Below are positions 46,629 through 54,891 of a stretch of 64,000 bases of DNA, in pieces. The stretch comes from Streptomyces tendae. Lineage in GTDB: Bacteria; Actinomycetota; Actinomycetes; Streptomycetales; Streptomycetaceae. The number at the start of each line of letters is the position of its first letter. Positions within the stretch are counted from its first letter, which is position 1. A model generated the notes under the pieces. It was given only the letters and a program-made list of their open reading frames with translations, searched no databases and had not been told where the DNA came from. The position numbers were made by a program, and so were the translations under genes. Location of the stretch: NCBI RefSeq assembly GCF_014650435.1, contig NZ_BMUY01000002.1, positions 248,001 to 312,000 of the forward strand, read 5' to 3'.

Positions 46629-46684
46629 CACCAAGCACCACCGAGCACCACCCAGTAGTACCGAGCCATACCAGTAGTACCGAG
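46629..46684. repeat. Short ACC-rich repeats in the EtfD-like leader
   Basis: CCACCAAGCA and CCACCGAGCA are adjacent decamers (46629-46648), and CCAGTAGTACCGAG occurs at 46652 and 46671. The region is transcribed as leader RNA if the promoter lies near 46600. Confidence 0.75.
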
Positions 46685-46729
46685 TACCACCGCCCCCCTC
46701 GTAACCTCGCAGGCCCGAGGAGCCCCCAA

Positions 46730-49012
46730 ATGCAACTCGCCGCGATCATCGTGTCGCTGGTCCTGATCGTGGTCGGCGTCGCACTGTTCGGCCGCGCCGT
46801 CCTGCAGATCGTCAACTACATGCGGCTGGGCCAGCCGGTGCCGGCCGGAACGCGGACCAACGACCCCGTCGACCGCACCGTCACCGTGGTCAGGGAGTTC
46901 CTCGGCCACACCCGGATGAACCGCTGGGGCATCGTCGGGGTGGCGCACTGGTTCGTCGCGGTGGGCTTCTTCTCCCTGCTGCTGACCATCGTCAACGCCG
47001 TCGGCCAGCTCTTCCAGGCCGACTGGATCCTGCCGGTCATCGGCGACTGGGCGCCGTACAACGTCTTCGTCGAGTTCATCGGCACGATGACGGTGCTCGG
47101 CATCCTGGTCCTGATCGTGATCCGGCAGCTCAGCCACCCGCGCAGGCCGGGCCGCAAGTCCCGCTTCGGGGGCTCCAACTTCGGCCAGGCGTACTTCGTC
47201 GAGGCCGTCATCCTCGTCGTCGGCGTCTGCATCTTCATGCTGCACGCGCTGGAGGGCGCTCTCCACCACGTGGACGGCTACGAGGCGTCGTTCTTCATCT
47301 CGTACCCGGTCGTCTCCGCGCTCCATGACGTGGACCTCGGCACGCTCCAGAACCTCGTCTACTTCTTCGCCGGACTGAAGATCGCGACCTCCTTCATCTG
47401 GATGATCACGGTCGCCCTGAAGACCGACATGGGCGTGGCCTGGCACCGCTTCCTGGCCTTCCCGAACATCTGGTTCAAGCGCGACGCCAAGGGCGGCACC
47501 GCCCTCGGCCCGCTGCTCCCGATGACCTCGGGCGGCAAGCCGATCGACTTCACCGACCCCGGCGACGACGACGTCTTCGGCGTCTCCCAGGTCGAGCAGT
47601 TCTCCTGGAAGGGCCTGCTGGACTTCTCCACCTGCACCGAGTGCGGCCGCTGCCAGTCGCAGTGCCCCGCCTGGAACACCGGCAAGCCGCTCTCCCCCAA
47701 GCTCCTGATCATGTCCCTGCGCGACCACGCGCACGCCAAGGCCCCCTACCTGCTGGCCGGCGGCGGCAAGACCATGGAGGGCGAGGAGAAGGCGTCCGAG
47801 GAGCAGCTGGCCGGCGTGCCCGCGGCCGCGCTCGCGGAGGCCGAGCGCCCGCTGATCGGCACCCTCGAGGAGAACGGCGTCATCGACCCCGACGTCCTGT
47901 GGTCCTGCACCACCTGCGGCGCCTGCGTCGAGCAGTGCCCGGTCGACATCGAGCACGTCGACCACATCGTCGACATGCGCCGCTACCAGGTCATGATCGA
48001 GTCGGCGTTCCCCTCCGAGGCCGGCACGATGCTCAAGAACCTGGAGAAGAAGGGCAACCCCTGGGGCCTGGCCAAGAAGCAGCGCCTGGAGTGGCTCAAG
48101 GAGCTGGACTTCGAGGTCCCGGTCGTCGGCAAGGACATCGAGGACCTCACCGAGGTCGAGTACCTGTACTGGGTCGGCTGCGCCGGCGCCCTGGAGGACC
48201 GCGCCAAGAAGACCACCAAGGCCTTCGCCGAGCTGCTGCACATCGCGGGCGTCAAGTTCGCGATCATGGGCGGCGACGAGAAGTGCACCGGCGACTCCGC
48301 CCGCCGCCTGGGCAACGAGCCCCTGTTCCAGGAGCTCGGCATGGAGAACGTCATGACCCTCAACGCCGCCTTCGGCGAGGAGATGGACGACGACGGCAAG
48401 GTGACGCCCGAGTCGGCGAAGCCCAAGTCGGCCAAGAAGATCGTCGCCACCTGCCCGCACTGCCTCAACACCCTCGGCAACGAGTACCCGCAGCTCGGCG
48501 GCGACTATGAGGTCATCCACCACACCCAGCTGCTCCAGCACCTCGTCGACGAGGGCAAGCTGCTCCCGGTCACCCCGGTCGAGGGCATCATCACCTACCA
48601 CGACCCCTGCTACCTGGGCCGCCACAACAAGATCTACACGCCGCCGCGCGAGATCATCGCCGCCGTCCCGGGCGTCCGCAACGAGGAGATGCACCGCCAC
48701 AAGGAGCGCGGCTTCTGCTGCGGCGCGGGCGGCGCGCGGATGTGGATGGAGGAGCGGATCGGCAAGCGCATCAACAACGAGCGCGTCGACGAGGCCCTCT
48801 CGGTCAACCCCGACATCGTCTCGACCGCCTGCCCCTTCTGCCTCGTCATGCTCACGGACTCCGTGAACGGCAAGAAGAACGACGGCAAGGCGAAGGAGTC
48901 CATCCAGGTCGTCGACGTCGCCCAGCTCCTGCTGGACTCCGTCAAGACCCCGGCCGACCCGACCGGCGACCCGGAGCCGGAGAGCGAGCCGACACCGGAG
49001 CCGGTGAAGTAG
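46730..49012 (+). CDS. Membrane Fe-S oxidoreductase, EtfD/FadF-like
   Basis: A 760-residue protein with three parts. Residues 1-235 hold about six membrane helices of the haem-b-binding, NarI-like type. Two [4Fe-4S] motifs follow: C302-x2-C305-x2-C308-x3-C312 (CTECGRCQSQCP) and C393-x2-C396-x2-C399-x3-C403 (CTTCGACVEQCP). The C-terminal half has two CCG cysteine domains (WVGCAGALEDR, CPHCLNTLG, HDPCYLGRHN, GFCCGAGGARMW, ACPFCLVML), as in heterodisulphide reductase subunits. The mycobacterial homologue EtfD passes electrons from ETF, reduced in fatty-acid beta-oxidation, to the quinone pool. GAGGAG lies before the start. Confidence 0.92.
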   Translation: MQLAAIIVSLVLIVVGVALFGRAVLQIVNYMRLGQPVPAGTRTNDPVDRTVTVVREFLGHTRMNRWGIVGVAHWFVAVGFFSLLLTIVNAVGQLFQADWILPVIGDWAPYNVFVEFIGTMTVLGILVLIVIRQLSHPRRPGRKSRFGGSNFGQAYFVEAVILVVGVCIFMLHALEGALHHVDGYEASFFISYPVVSALHDVDLGTLQNLVYFFAGLKIATSFIWMITVALKTDMGVAWHRFLAFPNIWFKRDAKGGTALGPLLPMTSGGKPIDFTDPGDDDVFGVSQVEQFSWKGLLDFSTCTECGRCQSQCPAWNTGKPLSPKLLIMSLRDHAHAKAPYLLAGGGKTMEGEEKASEEQLAGVPAAALAEAERPLIGTLEENGVIDPDVLWSCTTCGACVEQCPVDIEHVDHIVDMRRYQVMIESAFPSEAGTMLKNLEKKGNPWGLAKKQRLEWLKELDFEVPVVGKDIEDLTEVEYLYWVGCAGALEDRAKKTTKAFAELLHIAGVKFAIMGGDEKCTGDSARRLGNEPLFQELGMENVMTLNAAFGEEMDDDGKVTPESAKPKSAKKIVATCPHCLNTLGNEYPQLGGDYEVIHHTQLLQHLVDEGKLLPVTPVEGIITYHDPCYLGRHNKIYTPPREIIAAVPGVRNEEMHRHKERGFCCGAGGARMWMEERIGKRINNERVDEALSVNPDIVSTACPFCLVMLTDSVNGKKNDGKAKESIQVVDVAQLLLDSVKTPADPTGDPEPESEPTPEPVK

Positions 49013-49038
49013 CAGCCGCCCGGCACCCGGCGCTCCGC

Positions 49039-49074
49039 CGACACCCCCAGGTCCGCCCGGACCCGGGGGTGTCG
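49039..49074. terminator. Hairpin downstream of the EtfD-like gene
   Basis: CGACACCCCC (49039-49048) pairs with GGGGGTGTCG (49065-49074), continued by GGTCC/GGACC across one A/C bulge pair and a GCCC loop. It begins 27 nt past the stop. Confidence 0.8.
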
Positions 49075-49151
49075 CCGTATGTCGAACACGTGCATCATTA
49101 CCCGGTCGTTGTCGGTAATGGTGATACGGGTCGATACGGACGAGGTGAACG

Positions 49152-50456
49152 GTGCGCCTGCGCAGAAGCACCACCCTGACCGGCACAGCCGCCGTCGGCT
49201 GCCTGCTGCTGCTCGCCGCCTGCGGCCACGGCCAGGCGCCCGCCGCCGAGGACGCCGCCGCCCCCACCCCCGTACGCGCCGCCCAGGCGCCCGCCCTGCT
49301 CCCCGTCCCGCACGGCGAGGGCAGCGAGGTCCCCGACGACTTCAACGGCGACGGCCACCGCGACCTGATCCTCGACGACCTGGTCAAGGCGGAGAGCCAC
49401 GCCGACGACGCCGGCATCGGGATCGTCTACGGCTCGTCCCGCGGACTGGTGCCGGGAGCCCGGCAGTTGCTCACGCCGAAGCAGCACGCGGCACGCGTCG
49501 ACGGCCAGTTGCCGGCCGTCTTCGAGGCGGAGGCGAGCTGCGACCTCGACGGCGACGGCTTCACCGACCTGGTGGTCACCACCGACCCGCCCTACGACGG
49601 CCAGGGCCGCCCCCCGGTCCCCCTCCAGCTCCTCTTCGGCTCCCCGGCGGGACCGACCGACCGCGCGGTCCCGCTGACCGTCCCCGACAAGGCCCGCTAC
49701 GGCAACGACTGGCCCGAGCGGCCGGTCTGCGGCGACTTCGACGGCGACGGCGCCCAGGACCTGGTCGTCCACGCCTCCGCCGGCCGCCTCAGCTACCTGC
49801 GCGGCCCCTTCACCCGCAAGGGCGACCCGCACCAGGCCGGCGCGCCCGTCCCGTCCCCCGGCGAGGCCCCGACCGGCCCCGCCGCCGACGTGAACCGCGA
49901 CGGGTACGACGACCTGGTCGTCCGCACCTCCGCGGGCCCCGGCAAGGCGGCCCTCGTCCTGGGCGGCCCCGACGGCCCGACCCGCACCGGGGTCACCCTC
50001 CCCGCCGGCGTCGACATCGCCCTGGGCGCCTTCGGCAAGGGCAAGGCGCTGGACGCGGCCGTGGGCACCCTGGACGACACCGCGATGCGCTACGACCTGC
50101 CCACCGCGACCCGCAGCGCCCTCGACACCCCCGGTTCGATGCTCGACGCCGCCGACTTCGACGGCGACGGCCTGAGCGACCTGGTCTCCAGCGGCTCCGG
50201 AGTACGCGTCCACCCGGGCCGCGAGTCCGGGCTCACGACCAGGGCCCCGGTCACGGTGCGACCCGCGGCGACGGGCACGACGCGGGTGCTGACGGTCGGC
50301 GACTTCGACGGCGACGGCCTCGCGGACCTGGTGCTGCGCACCCATCGGGGCGACACGGAGGACTCCGTCGAGGTCCACCGGGGCGCGCCGAAGGACGTCG
50401 TGACGGCACGGGCCGCGGTCACCTTCTCGACGTCGCAGTTCCTGACCCGCTCCTGA
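49152..50456 (+). CDS. FG-GAP/VCBS-repeat lipoprotein
   Basis: A 434-residue exported lipoprotein: signal peptide with lipobox LLAACG (Cys24), a Pro/Ala-rich spacer, then a beta-propeller of FG-GAP repeats. Calcium-loop motifs are DFNGDGHRDLILDD, DLDGDGFTDLVV, DFDGDGAQDLVV, DVNRDGYDDLVV, DFDGDGLSDLVS and DFDGDGLADLVL, six in all with spacings of about 60-70 residues. Such propellers bind ligands outside the cell and are abundant in streptomycetes, usually of unknown partner. The GTG start at 49152 is followed by MRLRRSTTLTGTAAVG when translated. Confidence 0.9.
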   Translation: MRLRRSTTLTGTAAVGCLLLLAACGHGQAPAAEDAAAPTPVRAAQAPALLPVPHGEGSEVPDDFNGDGHRDLILDDLVKAESHADDAGIGIVYGSSRGLVPGARQLLTPKQHAARVDGQLPAVFEAEASCDLDGDGFTDLVVTTDPPYDGQGRPPVPLQLLFGSPAGPTDRAVPLTVPDKARYGNDWPERPVCGDFDGDGAQDLVVHASAGRLSYLRGPFTRKGDPHQAGAPVPSPGEAPTGPAADVNRDGYDDLVVRTSAGPGKAALVLGGPDGPTRTGVTLPAGVDIALGAFGKGKALDAAVGTLDDTAMRYDLPTATRSALDTPGSMLDAADFDGDGLSDLVSSGSGVRVHPGRESGLTTRAPVTVRPAATGTTRVLTVGDFDGDGLADLVLRTHRGDTEDSVEVHRGAPKDVVTARAAVTFSTSQFLTRS

Positions 50457-50616
50457 CCCCGTGGGGAGCCGGAGGGCACCCACCGCCGGTCCACCGGTCG
50501 GGCCTCGGGGACTCCTCAGGGAGCACCCGTAAGGGATGTCACAGCTCGGCCGCAAAGGACCCCCCGAATGGCCGGGCCCCGCCCGTCACTCTCCGGGACC
50601 AGGTACGTTCGAAGGC

Positions 50617-51573
50617 GTGGCTGGATTCAGGATCGGACGCGGCCGGGACAACGGCGCTCCAAACGCGCGACCGCAACGCCCCCCGTACGGACAGCAGGCG
50701 CCCCAGGGACCGTCGTACGGCGGTCCCGCGGCGCCTCAGCCCCCGTACCCGCAGCAGCCGTACGGGGGTGGCGCCCCCGCGCCCGGCGGCTCCCCGTGGC
50801 CGCAGGCACCCGGCGGCGGACACGGAGGTCACAGAGGCGGGCACGGTGAGCCGGAGTACTTCGGCGACGGCGGCTACGGACAGGGCGGCCCCGGCGGCCA
50901 CCCCCAGCAGGCACCGTACGACCCGTACGCGGCCAACAACCCGGGCCACACCCAGGCGTTCACGGTGGACGACCCCTACAACCAGGGCGACACCTACCGT
51001 GCCGGTTCCGCCCCGGCCCCCGGCCCGGTCGGCCCCCGCCTGCACTGGAAGGACCTGCTGAGGGGCGTCGTCCTCGCCCCCAACCAGACCTTCCTCCAGA
51101 TGCGGGACTACGCGATGTGGGTCCCGGCGCTCATCGTGACGTTCCTCTACGGCCTGCTGGCGGTCTTCGGCTTCGACGGCGCCCGCGAGGAGGCGATCAA
51201 CGCCACCCTCTCGAACGCCATCCCGATCGTCCTGACCACGGCCGTGGCGCTGGTGCTGAGCGCCTTCGTGCTGGGCGTGGTCACCCACACCCTGGCCCGC
51301 CAGCTCGGCGGCGACGGCGCCTGGCAGCCCACGGTCGGCCTCTCCATGCTGATCATGTCCCTCACGGACGCCCCGCGCCTGGTCGTCGCGATGTTCGCCG
51401 GCGGCGACGCGCCCTTCGTCCAGATCCTCGGCTGGGCCACCTGGATCGCGGCCGGCGCCCTCCTCACCCTGATGGTCAGCCGCTCCCACGACCTGCCCTG
51501 GCCCAAGGCACTCGGCGCCTCCGCCATCCAGCTGATCGCCCTGCTGTCGATCGTGAAGCTCGGCACGTTCTGA
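50617..51573 (+). CDS. Yip1-domain membrane protein with long Pro/Gly-rich N-terminus
   Basis: A 318-residue protein. Residues 1-145 are disordered, rich in Pro, Gly, Gln and Tyr (APQPPYPQQPYGGGAPAPGG). From about 150 the Yip1-type domain follows: WKDLLRGVVLAPNQTFLQMR, then five membrane helices (WVPALIVTFLYGLLAVFGF; IPIVLTTAVALVLSAFVLGV; ...). The family resembles eukaryotic Yip1 transport proteins, but the bacterial role is unknown. GTG 50617 (VAGFRIGRGRDNG) is chosen from the usual start of streptomycete homologues; an earlier ATG at 50536 would add 27 residues lacking conservation. Confidence 0.8.
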   Translation: MAGFRIGRGRDNGAPNARPQRPPYGQQAPQGPSYGGPAAPQPPYPQQPYGGGAPAPGGSPWPQAPGGGHGGHRGGHGEPEYFGDGGYGQGGPGGHPQQAPYDPYAANNPGHTQAFTVDDPYNQGDTYRAGSAPAPGPVGPRLHWKDLLRGVVLAPNQTFLQMRDYAMWVPALIVTFLYGLLAVFGFDGAREEAINATLSNAIPIVLTTAVALVLSAFVLGVVTHTLARQLGGDGAWQPTVGLSMLIMSLTDAPRLVVAMFAGGDAPFVQILGWATWIAAGALLTLMVSRSHDLPWPKALGASAIQLIALLSIVKLGTF

Positions 51574-51581
51574 CGGGACGG

Positions 51582-51634
51582 CATGGTGTGTGAAGGGCCC
51601 CCGGCGCGACGCCGGGGGCCCTTCACACACCATG
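51582..51634. terminator. 25-bp perfect stem-loop between convergent genes
   Basis: Arms 51582-51606 and 51610-51634 are fully complementary around CGA. It lies 9 nt after the Yip1-like stop and 14 nt after the phosphoribosyltransferase stop, so it can end both transcripts. It is the longest perfect stem found in the window. Confidence 0.9.
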
Positions 51635-51647
51635 TCCTTCACGGCGC

Positions 51648-52145
51648 TCAGGCGTCGAGGACCTGCCCGGCCCGCCGCACGACGGGCTCCTGCACGGACC
51701 ACGGGAAGTTGATCCAGTCATCCGTCCGCTTCCACACGTACTCGCACTGGACGAGGGAGTGGGACTTCTCATAGATCACCGCGCTGCGGACCTCGGCGAC
51801 CGTGTCGAGGCAGAAGTCGCGCACCAGCTTGAGCGTCTTGCCGGTGTCCGCGACGTCGTCGGTGATCAGGACCTTCTTGTCGGAGAAGTCGATGACGTTC
51901 GGGACCGGCGCGAGCATGACGGGCATGTCGAGCGTGGTCCCGACCCCGGTGTAGAACTCCACGTTCACGAGGTGGATGTTCTTGCAGTCGAGCGCGTACG
52001 CCAGCCCGCCCGCCACGAAGACGCCGCCGCGGGCGATGGACAGCACTATGTCCGGCTCGTACCCGTCGTCGGCGACGGCCTGTGCGAGTTCCCGCACGGC
52101 GACGCCGAACTGCTCGTAGGTCAGGTTCTCCCGAACATCACTCAT
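51648..52145 (-). CDS. Purine-type phosphoribosyltransferase
   Basis: A 165-residue type I phosphoribosyltransferase. The PRPP loop is VLITDDVADTGKTLK, and the pyrophosphate loop region is DIVLSIARGGVFVAGGLAYA. The C-terminal hood W-x-x-F-PW (DDWINFPWSV) resembles xanthine-guanine phosphoribosyltransferases of the Gpt group. It probably salvages a purine base or relates to nucleotide supply; the substrate is not certain. It lies 34 bp downstream of dcd on the same strand, suggesting co-transcription. Confidence 0.88.
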   Translation of the reverse strand: MSDVRENLTYEQFGVAVRELAQAVADDGYEPDIVLSIARGGVFVAGGLAYALDCKNIHLVNVEFYTGVGTTLDMPVMLAPVPNVIDFSDKKVLITDDVADTGKTLKLVRDFCLDTVAEVRSAVIYEKSHSLVQCEYVWKRTDDWINFPWSVQEPVVRRAGQVLDA

Positions 52146-52179
52146 GCGCGCGCCCTGCTCATCCTGCTCGTCACTGGGT

Positions 52180-52755
52180 TCAGACCTGGGTCCGATGGAA
52201 ATTGAGGAAGGACCGGGAGGCGGTCGGCCCCCGCTGCCCCTGGTAACGGGACCCGTAGCGCTCGCTCCCGTACGGGTGCTCGGCCGGCGAGGTGAGCCGG
52301 AACATGCAGAGCTGCCCGATCTTCATCCCCGGCCACAGCTTGATCGGGAGGGTCGCGAGATTGCTCAGCTCCAGCGTCACGTGCCCCGAGAAGCCCGGGT
52401 CGATGAACCCGGCGGTGGAGTGCGTGACCAGTCCGAGCCGCCCGAGCGAGCTCTTCCCCTCGAGCCGGGACGCCAGATCGTCGGGGAGGGTGATGACCTC
52501 GTACGTACTGGCCAGCACGAACTCGCCGGGGTGCAGGATGAACGGCTCGTCGCCCTCCGGCTCCACGAGCCGGGTCAGATCCACCTGCTCGACGGAGGGG
52601 TCGATGTGCGGGTACCGGTGATTCTCGAACACCCGGAAGTAGCGGTCGAGACGCACGTCGATGCTCGACGGCTGCACCATGGAGTCGTCGAACGGATCGA
52701 TCCGCACCCGCCCGTTGTCGATCTCGGCCCGGATGTCCTTGTCTGAGAGAAGCAC
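52180..52755 (-). CDS. dcd: dCTP deaminase
   Basis: A 191-residue trimeric enzyme of the dUTPase superfamily that deaminates dCTP to dUTP on the way to dTTP. It begins [20 protein letters not shown] and has the active-site segments [34 protein letters not shown] with the Ser/Arg pair, and [14 protein letters not shown]. The [16 protein letters not shown] tail closes over the nucleotide. Whether it is mono- or bifunctional (dCTP deaminase-dUTPase) is not settled from sequence; the actinobacterial type is often bifunctional. Confidence 0.95.
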   Translation of the reverse strand: MLLSDKDIRAEIDNGRVRIDPFDDSMVQPSSIDVRLDRYFRVFENHRYPHIDPSVEQVDLTRLVEPEGDEPFILHPGEFVLASTYEVITLPDDLASRLEGKSSLGRLGLVTHSTAGFIDPGFSGHVTLELSNLATLPIKLWPGMKIGQLCMFRLTSPAEHPYGSERYGSRYQGQRGPTASRSFLNFHRTQV

Positions 52756-52833
52756 GCACCGAGGATACGCAAGGCGCGCGGAGCAGCGACAACCGCCGCC
52801 GCGCCGCGCGCCCGATCCCGCTCTGCGTCTGTG

Positions 52834-52992
52834 CTACCGCTTCTCCGCGCCCACGGGCACGGCGCTCCGCAGCCGCGCACACCGCGGACATCGGACGAGC
52901 CGACCGGGGCCGAGTCGCTCGGCCTGCTGCATCGGGAACGAGGTGGCGGTGAACACGTGCCCATCGGCACAGCGGACGACGGTGCGCTCCAT
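52834..52992 (-). CDS. 52-residue zinc-ribbon protein
   Basis: A short gene from ATG 52992 to the TAG at 52834, with AAGGA 4 nt before the start. The product MERTVVRCADGHVFTATSFP continues to RLVRCPRCARLRSAVPVGAEKR. Cys8 and His12 together with Cys35 and Cys38 (CPRC) make a plausible zinc site in a small ribbon fold. It lies 78 bp upstream of dcd in the same direction. The function is unknown; a nucleic-acid or partner-binding role is possible. Confidence 0.72.
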   Translation of the reverse strand: MERTVVRCADGHVFTATSFPMQQAERLGPGRLVRCPRCARLRSAVPVGAEKR

Positions 52993-53265
52993 CAAGTCCT
53001 TCAAGTCCCTTCCCCAAGAGCCGCGTCTGGCTTACTACCCTGACGACAAAAGCCACAGTACGGGATGAAAGAGACGACTCTCCAGGCGGCACTCCGCCCT
53101 CACGCACACCCTCTTCAGGGCCCCCACCGTACGCCCCAACTCCGAGCCTCCGCAGCCTCGTCCCCCACCCCCGAACGACCACCGGCCCCACGGTGCGAAC
53201 ACCGGGGGCCGGGCATGGGGTAGAGTGAGCGAGCGTCCAGGCACCGACCTCGGTCGGCGTCTTAG

Positions 53266-53339
53266 GCGGGTGTAGTTTAATGGTAGAACATCAGCTTCCC
53301 AAGCTGAGAGCGCGAGTTCGATTCTCGTCACCCGCTCCA
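53266..53339 (+). tRNA. tRNA-Gly (anticodon CCC)
   Basis: A complete cloverleaf: acceptor GCGGGTG with CACCCGC, D-arm with TTTAATGGTAGAAC, anticodon stem TCAGC/GCTGA around TTCCCAA (anticodon CCC), T-arm with GTTCGATTC, and an encoded CCA end. It reads GGG glycine codons, frequent in this GC-rich genome. A hairpin follows at 53342. Confidence 0.98.
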
Positions 53340-53341
53340 CA

Positions 53342-53366
53342 AGGCCCAGGTTACCGACCTGGGCCT
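53342..53366. terminator. tRNA-Gly terminator hairpin, copy 1
   Basis: AGGCCCAGGT (53342-53351) pairs with ACCTGGGCCT (53357-53366) around TACCG, directly after the tRNA CCA end. A near-copy lies at 54353-54375. Confidence 0.85.
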
Positions 53367-53392
53367 CAGTCGTTTCCGAGAGGGTATGTCCT

Positions 53393-53414
53393 CCCAGCCG
53401 GCCTGCCGGCTGGG
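53393..53414. terminator. Hairpin downstream of the PIN-toxin gene
   Basis: CCCAGCCGGC pairs perfectly with GCCGGCTGGG around CT (practically a 4-nt or longer loop after opening). It begins 65 nt after the toxin stop on the minus strand. Confidence 0.55.
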
Positions 53415-53478
53415 CAGGAGACCGCTGAGCGGCGGCCGAGTCCGCACGGCGAGCACCGCCCCTACAAGGCGTCGCGGC

Positions 53479-53877
53479 TCAGACCTTCTCCGCACTCAGG
53501 CGCGGATGTTCGGCAGTGAGCAGCCCGATGTCCTCCACGTCCGACGTCAGAATCGTCACCCGGCCGGGATGCTGCAAGGCGGTCGCGCACAGCATGGCGT
53601 CGATGGCGTACTTGTGGCCGTGCAGCCCCGCTGCCCGCAGCAAGGCGGCAGCGGATTGCGCGACGGCTTGGGTCACCGGCTCGACGCTCAGGCGGGACAG
53701 GGTCCACTTCAGTGCGGCGTCGTCGATCTTCGGATGGATCACCTCGACCAACACGGCCGCCGAGGTGATCACGGGCAGATCCGCGTCGCGAGCCGCCGTC
53801 AGCCACTCGTGGACTTCCCGATCCCGGTGTACTGCCTTCGCCAGACCCTCGCTGTCCAGGACCAGGGCACCGCTCAC
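53479..53877 (-). CDS. PIN-domain ribonuclease toxin (VapC-like)
   Basis: A 132-residue PIN protein. The expected acidic site residues are visible: Asp8 in ALVLDSEGLA, the Glu in AAVLVEVIHPK, the Asp in KYAIDAMLCATAL, and the Asp in TILTSDVEDI. VapC-type toxins cleave RNA, often tRNA, when their antitoxin is degraded. The start overlaps the antitoxin stop by 4 nt. The pair lies just beyond tRNA-Gly in an accessory stretch. Confidence 0.88.
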   Translation of the reverse strand: MSGALVLDSEGLAKAVHRDREVHEWLTAARDADLPVITSAAVLVEVIHPKIDDAALKWTLSRLSVEPVTQAVAQSAAALLRAAGLHGHKYAIDAMLCATALQHPGRVTILTSDVEDIGLLTAEHPRLSAEKV

Positions 53878-54155
53878 GCGGCCGCCCCGGTGTTCGTGGC
53901 GCCTCCGGTCAGCCGGGCACGCTTGGCCGCCACGGCCTCGGGATCGGCCGGACCGTGCACCTTGTCGAAGTCTGCGATCAGCTCGTCCAGATTGTCGCGC
54001 TCGATCTGCCGCTGGGCCGCCTTCTCCAGGTAGGCCGAGACACCTCGCTTGCCGACCCGCTCACGGATGGCCTGCAGGGTTCCGGCGGCCAAGGTGACGG
54101 AGATACCGCTGGTGGGGCCGTCGCCGGGCGGGAAGTCAACGTCGTCGTCAGTCAC
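53874..54155 (-). CDS. Antitoxin partner of the PIN toxin
   Basis: A 93-residue protein: an acidic N-terminus (MTDDDVDFPPGDGP), then a beta strand and helices of ribbon-helix-helix type (ISVTLAAGTLQAIRERVGKR, GVSAYLEKAAQRQIERDNLD), and a C-terminal tail (KVHGPADPEAVAAKRARLTG) that would wrap the toxin. Typical of actinobacterial VapB-like antitoxins that also autoregulate the operon. Its stop overlaps the toxin start. Confidence 0.83.
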   Translation of the reverse strand: MTDDDVDFPPGDGPTSGISVTLAAGTLQAIRERVGKRGVSAYLEKAAQRQIERDNLDELIADFDKVHGPADPEAVAAKRARLTGGATNTGAAA

Positions 54156-54498
54156 ACTTCGAGTATGCCATTCGAAATAGCACAGCAGGTGGAAAGTGGC
54201 GCCGCGCGGCCCTGATCGAATGACAGAGGCCCGGCGTCAGGCGCTCGTGAATGCAGTGCGGTCGCAACGCCTCGTTCAACAGCTGAACCCCGCACTGGAG
54301 GACCGTGTGCAGCCGTCCCCTCGGTGGCGCCGATACCTGTCTCCATGAAGAGGGCCCAGGTCATCGACCTGGGCCTTACTTGATGTCTAGGCGCTGACTC
54401 CCCGTGGGCCCGGGCAGCCGGCGTTCGCAGCGCGCACCTTGCCGAAGGGCTACCGCATGAAGCTATAGTGCTAGGAAGCTAGATAAATGGAGGAGCCG
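54156..54498. other. 343-bp accessory gap with hairpin copy 2
   Basis: No gene is supported. It contains the second copy of the AGGCCCAGGT/ACCTGGGCC hairpin (54353-54375), identical in its 9-bp arms to the one behind tRNA-Gly, and the promoter and operator of the GntR operon near its end. Confidence 0.6.
54439..54482 (+). promoter_or_regulatory. Promoter and CTAG-N4-CTAG operator of the GntR-ABC operon
   Basis: TTGCCG (54439-54444), a 19-nt spacer and TATAGT (54464-54469) make a candidate sigma-70-type promoter. CTAGGAAGCTAG (54471-54482) lies at the expected start of transcription and is a likely binding site for the operon's own GntR repressor. Confidence 0.55.
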
Positions 54499-54891
54499 GT
54501 GATTGAGTTCCATCTGAACAGCCGGTCCGGGCTGCCCCCGTATCAGCAGCTGGTCCAGCAGGTGAGGCACGCGTTGCGGCTCGGCCTGCTGAACGAGGGG
54601 GACCGGCTGCCGACCGTCAAGGACGTAGCGAGGCAGATGGCGGTCAATCCGAACACGGTGCTCAAGGCGTACCGGGAGCTGGAGCACGACGGTCTGGTGG
54701 CCGCTCGTCCCGGTGTCGGGACGTTCGTGACCCGGACGCTGGCCGACGGCACGCTCGCCGCGCACGGACCGCTGCGCAAGGACCTGCAGCGCTGGCTGAC
54801 CAAAGCCCGTCTGGCCGGGCTCGACGACGAGAGCATCGAGGCGCTGTTCGTGAGCACGTTCCGCAACGCTGCCGGGGAGGACGTAGCGTGA
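54499..54891 (+). CDS. GntR-family regulator, YtrA type
   Basis: A 130-residue regulator. The winged helix is in the first 75 residues (YQQLVQQVRHALRLGLLNEG, then LPTVKDVARQMAVNPNTVLK and AYRELEHDGLVAARPGVGTF). Only a 45-residue tail follows, the short dimer domain of the YtrA group, which regulates ABC transporters in the same operon. GTG 54499 is preceded by GGAGG (5 nt); an ATG at 54487 is an alternative. Its stop overlaps the ATPase start (GTGA). Confidence 0.9.
   Translation: MIEFHLNSRSGLPPYQQLVQQVRHALRLGLLNEGDRLPTVKDVARQMAVNPNTVLKAYRELEHDGLVAARPGVGTFVTRTLADGTLAAHGPLRKDLQRWLTKARLAGLDDESIEALFVSTFRNAAGEDVA

Noticed and set aside
53035..53340. Open frame antisense to tRNA-Gly (starts MERVTRIELALSAWEADVLP)
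   Set aside because: It is the complement of the tRNA and its flank, a well-known spurious annotation in GC-rich genomes.
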